Source of the DNA: Bordetella parapertussis
Lineage (GTDB): Bacteria > Pseudomonadota > Gammaproteobacteria > Burkholderiales > SG8-39
Direction: 5' to 3'
Assembly: GCA_945906975.1 (NCBI GenBank)
Contig: CAMDRY010000025.1
Span: 1-17,533 of the forward strand
Length of the DNA: 17,533 nt
This document shows positions 8,782 through 16,227 of this stretch, piece by piece. Position 1 is the stretch's first letter; each line of letters begins with the position of its first letter. Position numbers and translations under genes: made by a program. The notes below the pieces were generated by a model. The model saw only the letters and a program-made list of their open reading frames with translations, ran no database searches and was not told the DNA's origin.

Positions 8782-9707
8782 ACCGCCGCCGATTTTTCGG
8801 CCGCGCTCTCGCGCTGCATGATCTCAACAAACACTTCCTCGAGATCGGGCTGGGCAACCTCCATTTCTTCGATCCGGCACCCGGCCGCACGCAGGGCGGT
8901 GAGCCGCGGCTCGACGTCGTCAAAGCTTTTGAGCTTCAACACGTGTCCGCGGTCATCGGCATGATGCACCAGCGCGGCGAGTTCGGCCGGCAGCGGATTG
9001 CCCGAAATACGCACGCGCAAGTGAACATGGTGCTGGAAGCGACTGAGCAGATTGCGCGTCGAATCCAGTGCAACGACACGTCCGGAACGCAGCATCGCGA
9101 TACGCCCGCAAAGCGCCTCGGCTTCCTCGAGGTAATGGGTCGTGAGTACGATGGTGTGGCCGTCGTTGTTAAGGCGGCGGATGAACTGCCACAGTCCTTG
9201 CCGCAATTCGACGTCAACACCCGCCGTCGGCTCATCGAGCACTATGACCGGTGGTTTGTGCACCAGCGCCTGCGCCACCAACACGCGTCGCTTCATCCCG
9301 CCCGAGAGGGCGCGCATGTTGGCATCGGCCTTGTCGGTAAGATCGAGATGGTGCATCACTTCGTCAATCCAGGCGTCGTTTTTGCGCAGACCAAAATAGC
9401 CAGACTGAATGGACAATGTTTCCCGCACGGAAAAAAACGGGTCGAACACCAGTTCCTGGGGCACGACGCCCAGCGCACGCCGCGCCGCGCGGTAATCAGC
9501 GGTGACATCATGCCCCATGACGCGTGCGCTGCCGGCGTCTGCGCGGGTCAATCCGGCCAGCACGCTGATGAGCGTGGTTTTTCCGGCGCCATTGGGTCCG
9601 AGCAGGCCGAAGAACTCGCCACGCTCGACAGTGAGGTCGATGCCGGCCAGAGCCTGAAGCGAACCGTAGCGCTTGCCAATCTGGCGGACTTCTATGGCTG
9701 CGGTCAT
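8778..9707 (-). CDS. ABC-2 transporter ATP-binding protein, YadG/CcmA-like
   Basis: This 309-aa cytoplasmic ATPase pairs with the permease encoded immediately downstream. It has Walker A GPNGAGKTT (37-45), a Q-loop VVPQE (81-85), the signature LSGGM (134-138), Walker B VIVLDEP (154-160) and the H-loop in LTTHYLEEAE. After the nucleotide-binding domain comes an accessory tail of about 90 residues ending QPDLEEVFVEI, a common ending of the DrrA/YadG group. The ATG at 9707-9705 is 43 bp after mlaB, so it may be co-transcribed with mla. The substrate is unknown. Confidence 0.92.
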   Translation of the reverse strand: MTAAIEVRQIGKRYGSLQALAGIDLTVERGEFFGLLGPNGAGKTTLISVLAGLTRADAGSARVMGHDVTADYRAARRALGVVPQELVFDPFFSVRETLSIQSGYFGLRKNDAWIDEVMHHLDLTDKADANMRALSGGMKRRVLVAQALVHKPPVIVLDEPTAGVDVELRQGLWQFIRRLNNDGHTIVLTTHYLEEAEALCGRIAMLRSGRVVALDSTRNLLSRFQHHVHLRVRISGNPLPAELAALVHHADDRGHVLKLKSFDDVEPRLTALRAAGCRIEEMEVAQPDLEEVFVEIMQRESAAEKSAAV

Positions 9708-9718
9708 GCGAATGGAAC

Positions 9719-9733
9719 CGCGACAGAATCGCG
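9719..9733. other. Small hairpin between mlaB and the ABC ATPase gene
   Basis: CGCGA (9719-9723) and TCGCG (9729-9733) make a five-base stem with a five-base loop in the 43-bp gap. There is no T-run after it, so it is not a convincing terminator. It is a possible weak transcript or translation control between the mla genes and the exporter genes. Confidence 0.3.
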
Positions 9734-9750
9734 ACTCGTATTGAATGGGT

Positions 9751-10026
9751 CTATGAGAGGAGTTCGGTAACGGCGTACAGCTTTGCCATGTTACGCATTG
9801 ATTCGGGCAGGTTGGAGAGTTTCAGCGCCCGATTCGAAGCAGCTGATCGGCGCATCCACTCCACCGCCAGGGCGAGTGCCGCCGAATCGGAAGTGGTCAC
9901 TCCGGAAAAATCAACGACTGCGATGCCGTCGGCCAGAAAAGCTTCGCTTTCCACGAGCATGCCGGCGGCCACAGCCAGCGTCACCGGCCCCTCAAGCAGT
10001 AAACGCTCACCCTCACGACGCATCAC
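9751..10026 (-). CDS. mlaB: STAS-domain protein MlaB
   Basis: MlaB is the small cytoplasmic STAS subunit that binds MlaF and stabilises or controls the MlaFEDB complex. The 91-aa protein fits the family in length and shows the STAS core VVDFSGVTTSDSAALALAV (37-55), including the Asp/Ser loop typical of the fold. The start is either GTG at 10026, which overlaps the mlaC stop as GTGA, or ATG at 10023; both are coupled to mlaC and differ by one residue. Its order after mlaC is the standard one. Confidence 0.88.
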   Translation of the reverse strand: MMRREGERLLLEGPVTLAVAAGMLVESEAFLADGIAVVDFSGVTTSDSAALALAVEWMRRSAASNRALKLSNLPESMRNMAKLYAVTELLS

Positions 10027-10637
10027 GTTTTTGCTTCAAGCTGCTTGTTTTTGTTCGATAGCGTCTTGATCAGGCCGTCGATCCCTGCGTTGCGAATCTC
10101 GTTGGTGAAGGTTTCGCGATAGTTGGCGACTAGGCTCACGCCGCCGACCTCAACGTCAAATACCTTCCAGCCAGCGGGGGTCTTTTCCATGCTGTAGTCG
10201 AGGGTGATGGCCTGCGCGCCGCTCTGCTTGATCTCGGAGCGAACTTTGACCTCGGTATCGCCCGCTTGCGCACGCAGCGGCTTGAAATCGATAACCTGGT
10301 TCTTGTAGGAAGCCAGCGCAGTAGAGTACGTGCGCACGAGCAGGGTCTTGAACTCGTCGATCAGCAGCTTTTGCTGCTCGGGGCTGGCACGGCGCCAGTT
10401 CACGCCTACGGCATAGGCGGTCATGCGATTAAAGTTGAAATGAGGCAAAACCCGGGTTTCGACCAGATCCACTATTTTTTTGGTGTTGCCCGACTGGATA
10501 TCCTTGTCCTTGCGGATGATCTCCACGACCTCGCTCGAAATACCCTTTACCAAGGCGTCCGGCGCAATTTCCTGGGCGACGGCAGACAGCGCAAACAAGG
10601 TCAGCGAGAGGGAAAACAGGCAGGCTAGAAGCTTCAT
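10023..10637 (-). CDS. mlaC: Periplasmic phospholipid-binding protein MlaC
   Basis: MlaC carries phospholipids through the periplasm between the outer-membrane MlaA and the inner-membrane MlaFEDB complex. The 204-aa protein has a Sec signal peptide with a likely cut after AVA (residue 21). A tolerance-family (Ttg2D) domain follows, with markers such as LVETRVLPHFNFNRMT (58-73) and WKVFDVEVGGVSLVANYR. The ATG at 10637-10635 follows the mlaA stop by 8 bases, and the stop overlaps mlaB. Length and context are normal. Confidence 0.94.
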   Translation of the reverse strand: MKLLACLFSLSLTLFALSAVAQEIAPDALVKGISSEVVEIIRKDKDIQSGNTKKIVDLVETRVLPHFNFNRMTAYAVGVNWRRASPEQQKLLIDEFKTLLVRTYSTALASYKNQVIDFKPLRAQAGDTEVKVRSEIKQSGAQAITLDYSMEKTPAGWKVFDVEVGGVSLVANYRETFTNEIRNAGIDGLIKTLSNKNKQLEAKT

Positions 10638-10645
10638 GTAAGGTG

Positions 10646-11614
10646 TCAGCGGGTCTGTAGAATCACATCGTCGGCAAAAAGCACCACGGAGGCAACAGGG
10701 GCAAGCTCGGGTGCGGCGTTTGGAGTTTTGAGTGCAATGCCATCGGCAAACACAGTATAAACAGCGGGAGCCCCAGCGGACTCCGAAGGCACGGCCATCG
10801 CCGCAATCGGCGCTTGCGCCATGATTGGCAAGACCTCTGCCACGGTCTGCGCTCTGGGCTCGGTCAATGCCGTTTTCAGATCAGCATCGTCGACGTCGAG
10901 ACTCGCTCCGGACTCCCGCGGCGCATTGCCGTCGTAAATCTGGCTGCGGCGATATTGGAAAAACGCATCGCGTACAAAGGTGTACTTGTCGAGTGCCGCC
11001 TGCTCAAGCACGTTGGTCGTATCGAGCAGGTTGGTGCGGGCATCGATGGCCCGCGCAGTAATTGCCGTGTTGCGCGCCGGTATGTTCGAGACGCGGAACA
11101 GTGGATCGTACCGCCAGTCCACCAGCAGGCCGGCGCCATCCCGCACCGAGCTCGGCCCGAAGAACGGCAAGACCAAATAGGGTCCGCTGCCGACCCCCCA
11201 TTTCCCAAGCGTCTGTCCGATGTCCTCATTATGTTTTTGCAGCCCCATGTCACTGGCAATATCCAGGACTCCGACCAGACCAAACACGGTATTGACGGAA
11301 AACCGCATGATGTCCTGCAAAGCCGCGTCGATTTTTCCCTGGAGCGTGTTGTTCACGGCCTCCCAGAGGTCGTCAATGTTTGAGAAGAAATTCGTCACGC
11401 CAGCGCGAACAAGCGGAGGCAGCGATGCGCGGTATCCCTCGGCAACAGGCTTAAGTATCGCTCCGTCAAGCGCATCGTTAAAGCTGAACATGGCGCGGTT
11501 GAACCCCTCAAACGGGTCGCGCGGATTATTTGAGGTTGTGGCGCATCCGGATACCGCCCCCAGCACCAAGGCGAAGAATACGGCTCCCAGCAGGCGCAGC
11601 GCGCTTTTATTCAC
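10646..11614 (-). CDS. mlaA: Outer-membrane lipoprotein MlaA (VacJ) with extended C-terminus
   Basis: MlaA sits in the outer membrane and removes mislocalised phospholipid from the outer leaflet, passing it to MlaC. The 322-aa protein has a lipoprotein signal with Cys24 in AVSGC. The VacJ domain follows, with RDPFEGFNRAMFSFND (32-47), the amphipathic region with NFFSNIDDLWEAVNN, and GPYLVLPFFGPSSVRDG. The start is GTG (11614-11612), with GGAAAG six bases upstream inside the end of mlaD. Residues from about 240 on go beyond the usual domain and contain two similar short segments, VFADGIALKT (288-297) and LFADDVILQT (312-321). In E. coli mlaA is unlinked; here it lies between mlaD and mlaC. Confidence 0.94.
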   Translation of the reverse strand: MNKSALRLLGAVFFALVLGAVSGCATTSNNPRDPFEGFNRAMFSFNDALDGAILKPVAEGYRASLPPLVRAGVTNFFSNIDDLWEAVNNTLQGKIDAALQDIMRFSVNTVFGLVGVLDIASDMGLQKHNEDIGQTLGKWGVGSGPYLVLPFFGPSSVRDGAGLLVDWRYDPLFRVSNIPARNTAITARAIDARTNLLDTTNVLEQAALDKYTFVRDAFFQYRRSQIYDGNAPRESGASLDVDDADLKTALTEPRAQTVAEVLPIMAQAPIAAMAVPSESAGAPAVYTVFADGIALKTPNAAPELAPVASVVLFADDVILQTR

Positions 11615-11616
11615 GA

Positions 11617-12093
11617 TTACTTTCCGCCTTCCTTACTGTCAGCAGCTTTGCTGTACAGGAATTGACTGATTAGGTTCTCAAGCACAACCGCTGACTGTGT
11701 CAACTTCAGCGTATCCCCGTCCTTCAGGTTCACCGTATCGCCCCCTGCGGACAAGCCGATGTACTGCTCCCCGAGAAGCCCGGATGTCAGAATCTTGGCC
11801 GACGTGTCCCGCGGAAACTGGAACCGTTTGTCGACGCTGAACGACACCACCGCCTCAAAGGTCTCGTTTTCAAAACGCACATCGCTGACCCTGCCGATAA
11901 CCACGCCTGCGACCTTCACCGCTGCGCGAATTTTCAGCCCACCTATATTATCAAATTTAGCCTTAATCTGATAGGACTCAGCCGCCGAAAAGGAGGCTAA
12001 ATTGGCCACTTTTAGGGAAAGAAAGAGCAAGGCGCCGAGGCCGATCACCACAAAACCGCCCACCCACATGTCAATTGTCCTGCGATTCATCAT
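11617..12093 (-). CDS. mlaD: MCE-domain protein MlaD
   Basis: MlaD is the membrane-anchored MCE subunit that forms a hexameric lipid-binding ring on the periplasmic side of MlaFEDB. The 158-aa protein has one N-terminal membrane segment (about 9-30). A single MCE domain follows (about 40-117), with the typical FDNIGGLKIRAAVKVAGVVIG run (46-66) and GLLGEQYIGL (105-114). The C-terminal tail is short and helical, then charged. The gene starts with two successive ATGs (12093, 12090), with a strong GAGGAG site inside the end of mlaE. It follows mlaE by 4 bases and precedes mlaA by 2. Confidence 0.95.
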   Translation of the reverse strand: MMNRRTIDMWVGGFVVIGLGALLFLSLKVANLASFSAAESYQIKAKFDNIGGLKIRAAVKVAGVVIGRVSDVRFENETFEAVVSFSVDKRFQFPRDTSAKILTSGLLGEQYIGLSAGGDTVNLKDGDTLKLTQSAVVLENLISQFLYSKAADSKEGGK

Positions 12094-12097
12094 TTTT

Positions 12098-12889
12098 TCA
12101 GGCTCCTCGAAACATCAGCGCAGTCAGTATGAAATCCAGCGCCAGAATTGCCAGGGACGAGGTCACGACAGTGCGTGTAGTCGCCCCGGAAACACCCTCC
12201 GCGGTAGGTGGCGCATCATACCCTTCAAACACGGCAATCCAGGTCACAGCAATACCGAAAACAAAACTCTTGATAACGCCGTTCATGATGTCTTCGCGGA
12301 TGTCCACCGCAGCCTGCATCTGCGACCAGAACGATCCCTCGTCGACCCCGATCATCTTCACCCCGACCAAGTAGCCGCCGAACACGCCCATGGCGGAGAA
12401 AAGCGCGGCCAGCAAGGGCATGGAGATCACCCCCGCCCAAAATCGCGGTGCGATGACCCGCGCAATGGGGTCCACCGCCATCATTTCCATGGCCGCCAGT
12501 TGCTCGGTGGTTTTCATCAGTCCGATCTCGGCGGTGATGGCGCTGCCGGCGCGACTGGCAAAAAGCAAACCAGCCACCACCGGTCCGAGCTCGCGCACCA
12601 AGGAGAGCGAAACCAGCACACCCAGGGCCTCCGAAGAGCCATACCGGACCAGCGTGTCGTAGCCCTGCAATCCGAGCACCATCCCAACAAACAGCCCCGA
12701 AACCAGAATGATGATCAAAGACAGCACCCCCGCGAAGTAAATTTCGCGGATGGTCAGGTGAAAGCGCCGGAAACTGGTGCCCGAATGCCTTAGGATCAGC
12801 CAGAAAAAGCGGCTGGCAAACCCCAGCCGCCATACCGCCCCGGTGATGCGCGACCCCAAATGGGCCAAAAAATCGGCTAATTTCGTCAT
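12098..12889 (-). CDS. mlaE: MlaE permease of the phospholipid transporter
   Basis: MlaE is the inner-membrane permease subunit of MlaFEDB. The 263-aa length matches the family. Conserved features are the [22 protein letters not shown] region (97-118, coupling to the ATPase), the following [13 protein letters not shown] stretch, and about five hydrophobic segments, starting near 51-75. The C-terminal [20 protein letters not shown] is typical of MlaE. The ATG overlaps the mlaF stop as ATGA (12889-12886). It lies between mlaF and mlaD as expected. Confidence 0.96.
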   Translation of the reverse strand: MTKLADFLAHLGSRITGAVWRLGFASRFFWLILRHSGTSFRRFHLTIREIYFAGVLSLIIILVSGLFVGMVLGLQGYDTLVRYGSSEALGVLVSLSLVRELGPVVAGLLFASRAGSAITAEIGLMKTTEQLAAMEMMAVDPIARVIAPRFWAGVISMPLLAALFSAMGVFGGYLVGVKMIGVDEGSFWSQMQAAVDIREDIMNGVIKSFVFGIAVTWIAVFEGYDAPPTAEGVSGATTRTVVTSSLAILALDFILTALMFRGA

Positions 12890-13704
12890 GCGCTCGCCTG
12901 CAACAGGTCGGCGCCATAGGCGCCTCCCGGATAGTGAAACGGAACCGGACCATCAGGTTCGGCGTTGATGAACTGTTTCACAAACGGCTCAGCCGAGGCC
13001 CTGACGGCCTCGGGAGTTCCCTCGGCCACGACCTTCCCCTCCGACATGAAATAGACATAGTCAACCAAAGCCAGCGCGTCGAGTACGTTATGGGTGACGA
13101 TGATGGACGTGGTGCCAAGCGCGGAATTGAGGGTACGAATGAGCTCGGAAGCCACCCCAAGGGAAATAGGGTCGAGCCCGGTAAAGGGCTCATCATAGAG
13201 CATCAGCAGAGGATCAAGGGCAATGGAGCGAGCCAGCGCAACGCGGCGCGCCATCCCACCGGACAATTCGGAGGGCATCAATCGCGCCGCACCGCGCAAG
13301 CCAACGGCCTGGAGCTTCATCAGCACGAGATGATGGATGAGGCTTTCCGGCAACCCGGTGTGCTCACGCATCTGGAAGGCGACATTGTCATACGCAGTCA
13401 TATCGGTAAAAAGTGCGCCAAACTGAAACAGCATGCCCATTTTGCGGCGCAGTAAGAATAACTGCTCGTGGTCGAGCTTATGCACCGCTTCGCCATCGAT
13501 ACGCACCTCACCCGCGGTGGGACGCAGCCACCCGGCCATCAGTCGCAGCAGGGTGGTTTTCCCGCAGCCGCTGACCCCCATGATGGCAACCATTTTTCCG
13601 CGCGGAATCTGCATGCTGATGCCTTGCAGCACCTTGCGGGAAAGGTCATAGCCGAAGTCCAGATTGTCGACTTCAACCAAATTTGCGGAATTTGCGAAAG
13701 ACAC
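12886..13704 (-). CDS. mlaF: MlaF ATPase of the phospholipid transporter
   Basis: MlaF is the cytoplasmic ATPase of MlaFEDB. The 272-aa protein shows Walker A GVSGCGKT (43-50), the Q-loop region [11 protein letters not shown], signature LSGGM (147-151), Walker B LLMLYDEP (166-173) followed by FTGLDP, and His in VTHNVLDAL. The start is GTG at 13704-13702, chosen because no suitable ATG lies near it. The bases before it read CCCCCATTCCCA in the mRNA, with no Shine-Dalgarno match. It is the first gene of the leftward block, divergent from the ABC ATPase gene at 13877. Confidence 0.94.
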   Translation of the reverse strand: MSFANSANLVEVDNLDFGYDLSRKVLQGISMQIPRGKMVAIMGVSGCGKTTLLRLMAGWLRPTAGEVRIDGEAVHKLDHEQLFLLRRKMGMLFQFGALFTDMTAYDNVAFQMREHTGLPESLIHHLVLMKLQAVGLRGAARLMPSELSGGMARRVALARSIALDPLLMLYDEPFTGLDPISLGVASELIRTLNSALGTTSIIVTHNVLDALALVDYVYFMSEGKVVAEGTPEAVRASAEPFVKQFINAEPDGPVPFHYPGGAYGADLLQASA

Positions 13705-13749
13705 TGGGAATGGGGGCGTTCTGGCAAGTCGTTGGCGGCTGGAGGCGGG

Positions 13750-13755
13750 ATTTTA
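13750..13755 (-). promoter_or_regulatory. Possible -10 element ahead of mlaF
   Basis: The minus strand reads TAAAAT (5/6 to the sigma-70 -10 box) in the divergent gap. It would start a transcript about 39 bases before the mlaF GTG. The -35 region at 17-base spacing is a poor match. mlaF is the first gene of a long leftward run, so a promoter is needed somewhere in this gap. Confidence 0.3.
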
Positions 13756-13839
13756 AACCACATTTTCGCGGCGCACCATACTTGCAATCGGTCATTTAAG
13801 GCGACCCAATGCGCTACTGAATCACATCTCTCTTTGCGC

Positions 13840-13845
13840 TATGAT
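13840..13845 (+). promoter_or_regulatory. Possible -10 element for the rightward ABC ATPase gene
   Basis: TATGAT is a 5/6 match to the sigma-70 -10 box, with CTGAAT (13817-13822) as a weak -35 at 17-base spacing. A transcript would start near 13852, about 25 bases before the ATG at 13877. This supports choosing the start at 13877 over the ATG at 13841, which would lie inside the -10 box. Confidence 0.35.
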
Positions 13846-13876
13846 GGCTCGAACCCTCTACGCAGAACAACAACGT

Positions 13877-14617
13877 ATGACAGAACCGGTTATTCGATTT
13901 ACCAAAGTCGACAAAAGTTTTGGGCAATCCAAGGTTCTGCGGGGCGTCGAATTCGAAATTGCCGAGGGCGCGTTTTTCGGGCTTGCGGGTGTCAACGGCG
14001 CGGGGAAGACCACGCTTATCAAGTGTCTGCTGGATTTTTGCGCGCTCGACGGCGGTCAGATCAGCCTGTTTGGGACAAGCCATCGCGATCCGGCATCCCG
14101 GGAACGATTGGCCTTCCTTCCAGAACGCTTTACGCCCCCGTATTACCTCACCGGACGCGACTTTCTACGTTACATGCTTTCACTGCACCGGCAACCTTGG
14201 AACGAATCGCGGCTTGCGGAGATACTCGATCAACTGGGTCTTGACATGGCGGCACTCGCAAAACCGGTGCGCTCCTACTCCAAGGGCATGACACAAAAAC
14301 TCGGACTTGCCGTCTGCTTCCTATCCGAGCGCGACCTGTACATACTGGACGAACCGCTTTCAGGATTGGATCCAAGTGCGCGGATTCGCGTAAAAAACCT
14401 TCTGGAAGGACTCAAAAAAGCCGGGCGCACGCTATTTTTTACCTCCCATGCCCTTCACGATATCGGGGACATCTGCGACCATATGGTCATACTGCACGAG
14501 GGGCAACCGCGGTTTCGCGGCCCGCCCCAGCAACTGCTTGATACTTACGGCGAGATATCTATGGAGCGGGCCTTCCTGCGTTGCTTGGACGCATCACCCC
14601 CGGTGAAAGATGATTGA
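13877..14617 (+). CDS. ABC transporter ATP-binding protein without an adjacent permease
   Basis: This 246-aa protein is a complete ABC ATPase of the CcmA/ABC-2 type. It has Walker A GVNGAGKT (38-45), a Q-loop position read as LPERFTPP (81-88) with Glu in place of Gln, a divergent signature YSKGM (134-138), Walker B LYILDEP (154-160) with LSGLDP, and the H-loop His191 in FFTSHALHD. The family start is MTEPVIRFTKVDKSFG at 13877; an earlier ATG at 13841 would add 12 unlike residues. No ribosome site is clear. No permease gene is beside it on either side. Its last codons overlap the next gene (ATGATTGA, 14610-14617), so it is coupled to a sigma-54 response regulator. Its partner and substrate are unknown. 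Confidence 0.88.
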   Translation: MTEPVIRFTKVDKSFGQSKVLRGVEFEIAEGAFFGLAGVNGAGKTTLIKCLLDFCALDGGQISLFGTSHRDPASRERLAFLPERFTPPYYLTGRDFLRYMLSLHRQPWNESRLAEILDQLGLDMAALAKPVRSYSKGMTQKLGLAVCFLSERDLYILDEPLSGLDPSARIRVKNLLEGLKKAGRTLFFTSHALHDIGDICDHMVILHEGQPRFRGPPQQLLDTYGEISMERAFLRCLDASPPVKDD

Positions 14618-16058
14618 TCCCATGTCCGAAAGTCCAAAGCCCTCCCTGCTAATCGTCGATGACGATCCGCTCATTACTGACACGCTTTCGTTCGCACTCG
14701 GACGGGATTTCGAGGTGATTACGAGCGACTCACGTGCGCACGCTGTGAGCCTGCTGCGTCAACTCGATGAAGCGCCGCAACTGGCGCTCATCGACCTGGG
14801 GCTGCCACCATCGCCGCATCGGCCTGATGAGGGTTTTCAACTGATCGCCGACCTGCTTGCCCAGTCACCGGCGATGAAGATCCTTGTGCTATCGGGGCAG
14901 AACGATGCCGCCAATGCGCGTCACGCGCGCACGCTTGGCGCTGCGGAGTTCGTCGCAAAACCGTGCAACCCGGAAAGCCTCAAGAAAATCCTGTTGCACG
15001 CCCTGGCTTTCCGCTCAGCCGAAATTCAAAGCACAGCCGCCGATGACCCTGACCTGCTCATCGGGAAAAGTCCCGCGCTGCAAAAGCTCAAAAATCAAAT
15101 CGGCCAATATGCCGACTCCCCCTTTCCGGCGCTGATTGAGGGCGAATCGGGCAGCGGCAAGGAAGTGGTGGCGACACTTTTACATGGTATTTCCATTCGC
15201 AAGTCCAAGCCTTGCCTGGCTTTAAACTGCGCCGCAATCGCGCCCACCCTGGTCGAACCAACCCTGTTTGGTTACGTCAAGGGCGCGTTTACCGGGGCCG
15301 CCGCGAACAAATCGGGTTATTTTGAGGATGCGGCAGACGGCACTCTGTTTCTCGATGAAATCGGCGAACTGCCGCTGGAACTCCAGGCGAAGCTGTTGCG
15401 CGTGCTGGAAAACGGCGAATACCAGCGCGTCGGAGAAACGCAGCAGCGTTTCAGCCGCGCACGCGTCATAACCGCCACCAACCGCGACCTTCGCCAAGAG
15501 GTTAAAAACGGCCGCTTCCGGGCGGATCTGTATCACCGCCTTTCGGTATTCACCATCAGTGTTCCGCCGCTGCGCGAGATGGAGGATGACCGCATATCGC
15601 TGCTCAACCATTTCAGTCATTTCTACGCACAACAGGCGCGCCTCGCCCCATTCAGCTGCGACGAGAGCGCGCTTGCGCTTTGGCGCAGCTATCACTTTCC
15701 GGGCAATGTCCGCGAACTGAGAAATATCGTCATCCGCCTTACCACCAAATACGCCGGGCAGCGTCTTTCCGCCACTGAACTTGAACCCGAGTTCGACACC
15801 CGCGAGATGCTCGATAACGAGGTCAAGCCGACGTCCGCCAATGCGGAAACCATGATCGAACAGGCGCAGCGTCACTTGCAGCGCGAGCGCGGGTTCAACC
15901 TTGATCAGATGCTCAAGGAATGGGAGCAGGGTTATATTGAAGCGGCGATGAAGCTCACACGCGGGAACGTCAGCCAGGCTGCAAAGATGCTCGGCGTCAA
16001 TCGCACCACCTTGTACAGCCGTATGGAAGCGCTACAAAAAGAACCGGCGGACAAGTGA
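14610..16058 (+). CDS. Sigma-54-dependent NtrC-family response regulator
   Basis: This 482-aa transcription activator has three domains. The receiver domain (about 12-130) carries acidic DDD (17-19), phospho-acceptor Asp62 in LIDLGLPP, Ser95 and Lys117 in AKP. The AAA+ domain (about 147-380) carries Walker A GESGSGKE (178-185), the sigma-54 contact loop GAFTGA (225-230), Walker B GTLFLDEIGEL (244-254) and the FPGNVREL motif (363-370). A Fis-type helix-turn-helix lies at about 450-474 (NVSQAAKMLGVNRTTLYSRM). The DLGLPP...EGF receiver segment recalls the PrsR regulators of exosortase/exopolysaccharide loci, a weak hint only. The residues before GAFTGA are unusual (FGYVK rather than FGHEK). No histidine kinase is adjacent. 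The start at 14610 overlaps the ABC gene; ATG 14622 is an alternative. Confidence 0.93.
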   Translation: MIDPMSESPKPSLLIVDDDPLITDTLSFALGRDFEVITSDSRAHAVSLLRQLDEAPQLALIDLGLPPSPHRPDEGFQLIADLLAQSPAMKILVLSGQNDAANARHARTLGAAEFVAKPCNPESLKKILLHALAFRSAEIQSTAADDPDLLIGKSPALQKLKNQIGQYADSPFPALIEGESGSGKEVVATLLHGISIRKSKPCLALNCAAIAPTLVEPTLFGYVKGAFTGAAANKSGYFEDAADGTLFLDEIGELPLELQAKLLRVLENGEYQRVGETQQRFSRARVITATNRDLRQEVKNGRFRADLYHRLSVFTISVPPLREMEDDRISLLNHFSHFYAQQARLAPFSCDESALALWRSYHFPGNVRELRNIVIRLTTKYAGQRLSATELEPEFDTREMLDNEVKPTSANAETMIEQAQRHLQRERGFNLDQMLKEWEQGYIEAAMKLTRGNVSQAAKMLGVNRTTLYSRMEALQKEPADK

Positions 16059-16089
16059 GTCATACACGGCGCACCTTAACACCATGTTT

Positions 16090-16104
16090 GGCCGGGTACC
16101 GGCC
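16090..16104. other. Perfect hairpin before the leader-like ORF
   Basis: GGCCGG (16090-16095), GTA, CCGGCC (16099-16104) form a perfect inverted repeat. It lies 31 bases after the regulator stop and 4 bases before the GGAGAG ribosome site of the small ORF at 16118. No T-run follows, so it is not a standard terminator. It could be an operator or an RNA element that hides the ribosome site. Confidence 0.5.
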
Positions 16105-16117
16105 GGATGGAGAGTCC

Positions 16118-16225
16118 ATGCAATCGTTTGCCAAAATCACGTGCGCCGCTCTTTTTGCCGGCACGCCACTCCCAACAACAGCCTTACACTCAACGCGGCA
16201 ACGTCGCCAAGCCGGGCAACCCTGA
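16118..16225 (+). CDS. Small 35-aa ORF, possible leader or secreted peptide
   Basis: An ATG at 16118 is preceded by GGAG at 16109-16112 with five-base spacing, the best ribosome site in the rightward block. The 35-codon frame ends with TGA at 16223-16225, two bases before the ATG of the AAA ATPase, which itself has no ribosome site. The peptide begins MQSFAKITCAALFAG, a basic then hydrophobic start like a weak signal peptide, followed by a polar, Arg/Gln-rich tail (HSTRQRRQAGQP). I do not recognise a family. The arrangement fits a leader ORF that couples translation into the ATPase gene. It could also be chance or the remnant of a signal sequence. Confidence 0.4.
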   Translation: MQSFAKITCAALFAGTPLPTTALHSTRQRRQAGQP

Positions 16226-16227
16226 CC

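Noticed and set aside
8703..9770. Long plus-strand open frame of 355 codons opposite the YadG-like ATPase gene
   Set aside because: It lies antisense to a gene with complete ABC motifs, has no recognisable domain, and is His/Arg/Gly-rich as expected for a shadow frame in GC-rich DNA.
13841..13876. Upstream ATG start for the rightward ABC ATPase
   Set aside because: The 12 extra residues are not family-like and the ATG falls within a likely -10 box.
16118..16140. Minus-strand TGGCA...TTGCA resembling a sigma-54 -24/-12 promoter
   Set aside because: The spacing is one base short of the strict requirement and it points away from the rightward genes.
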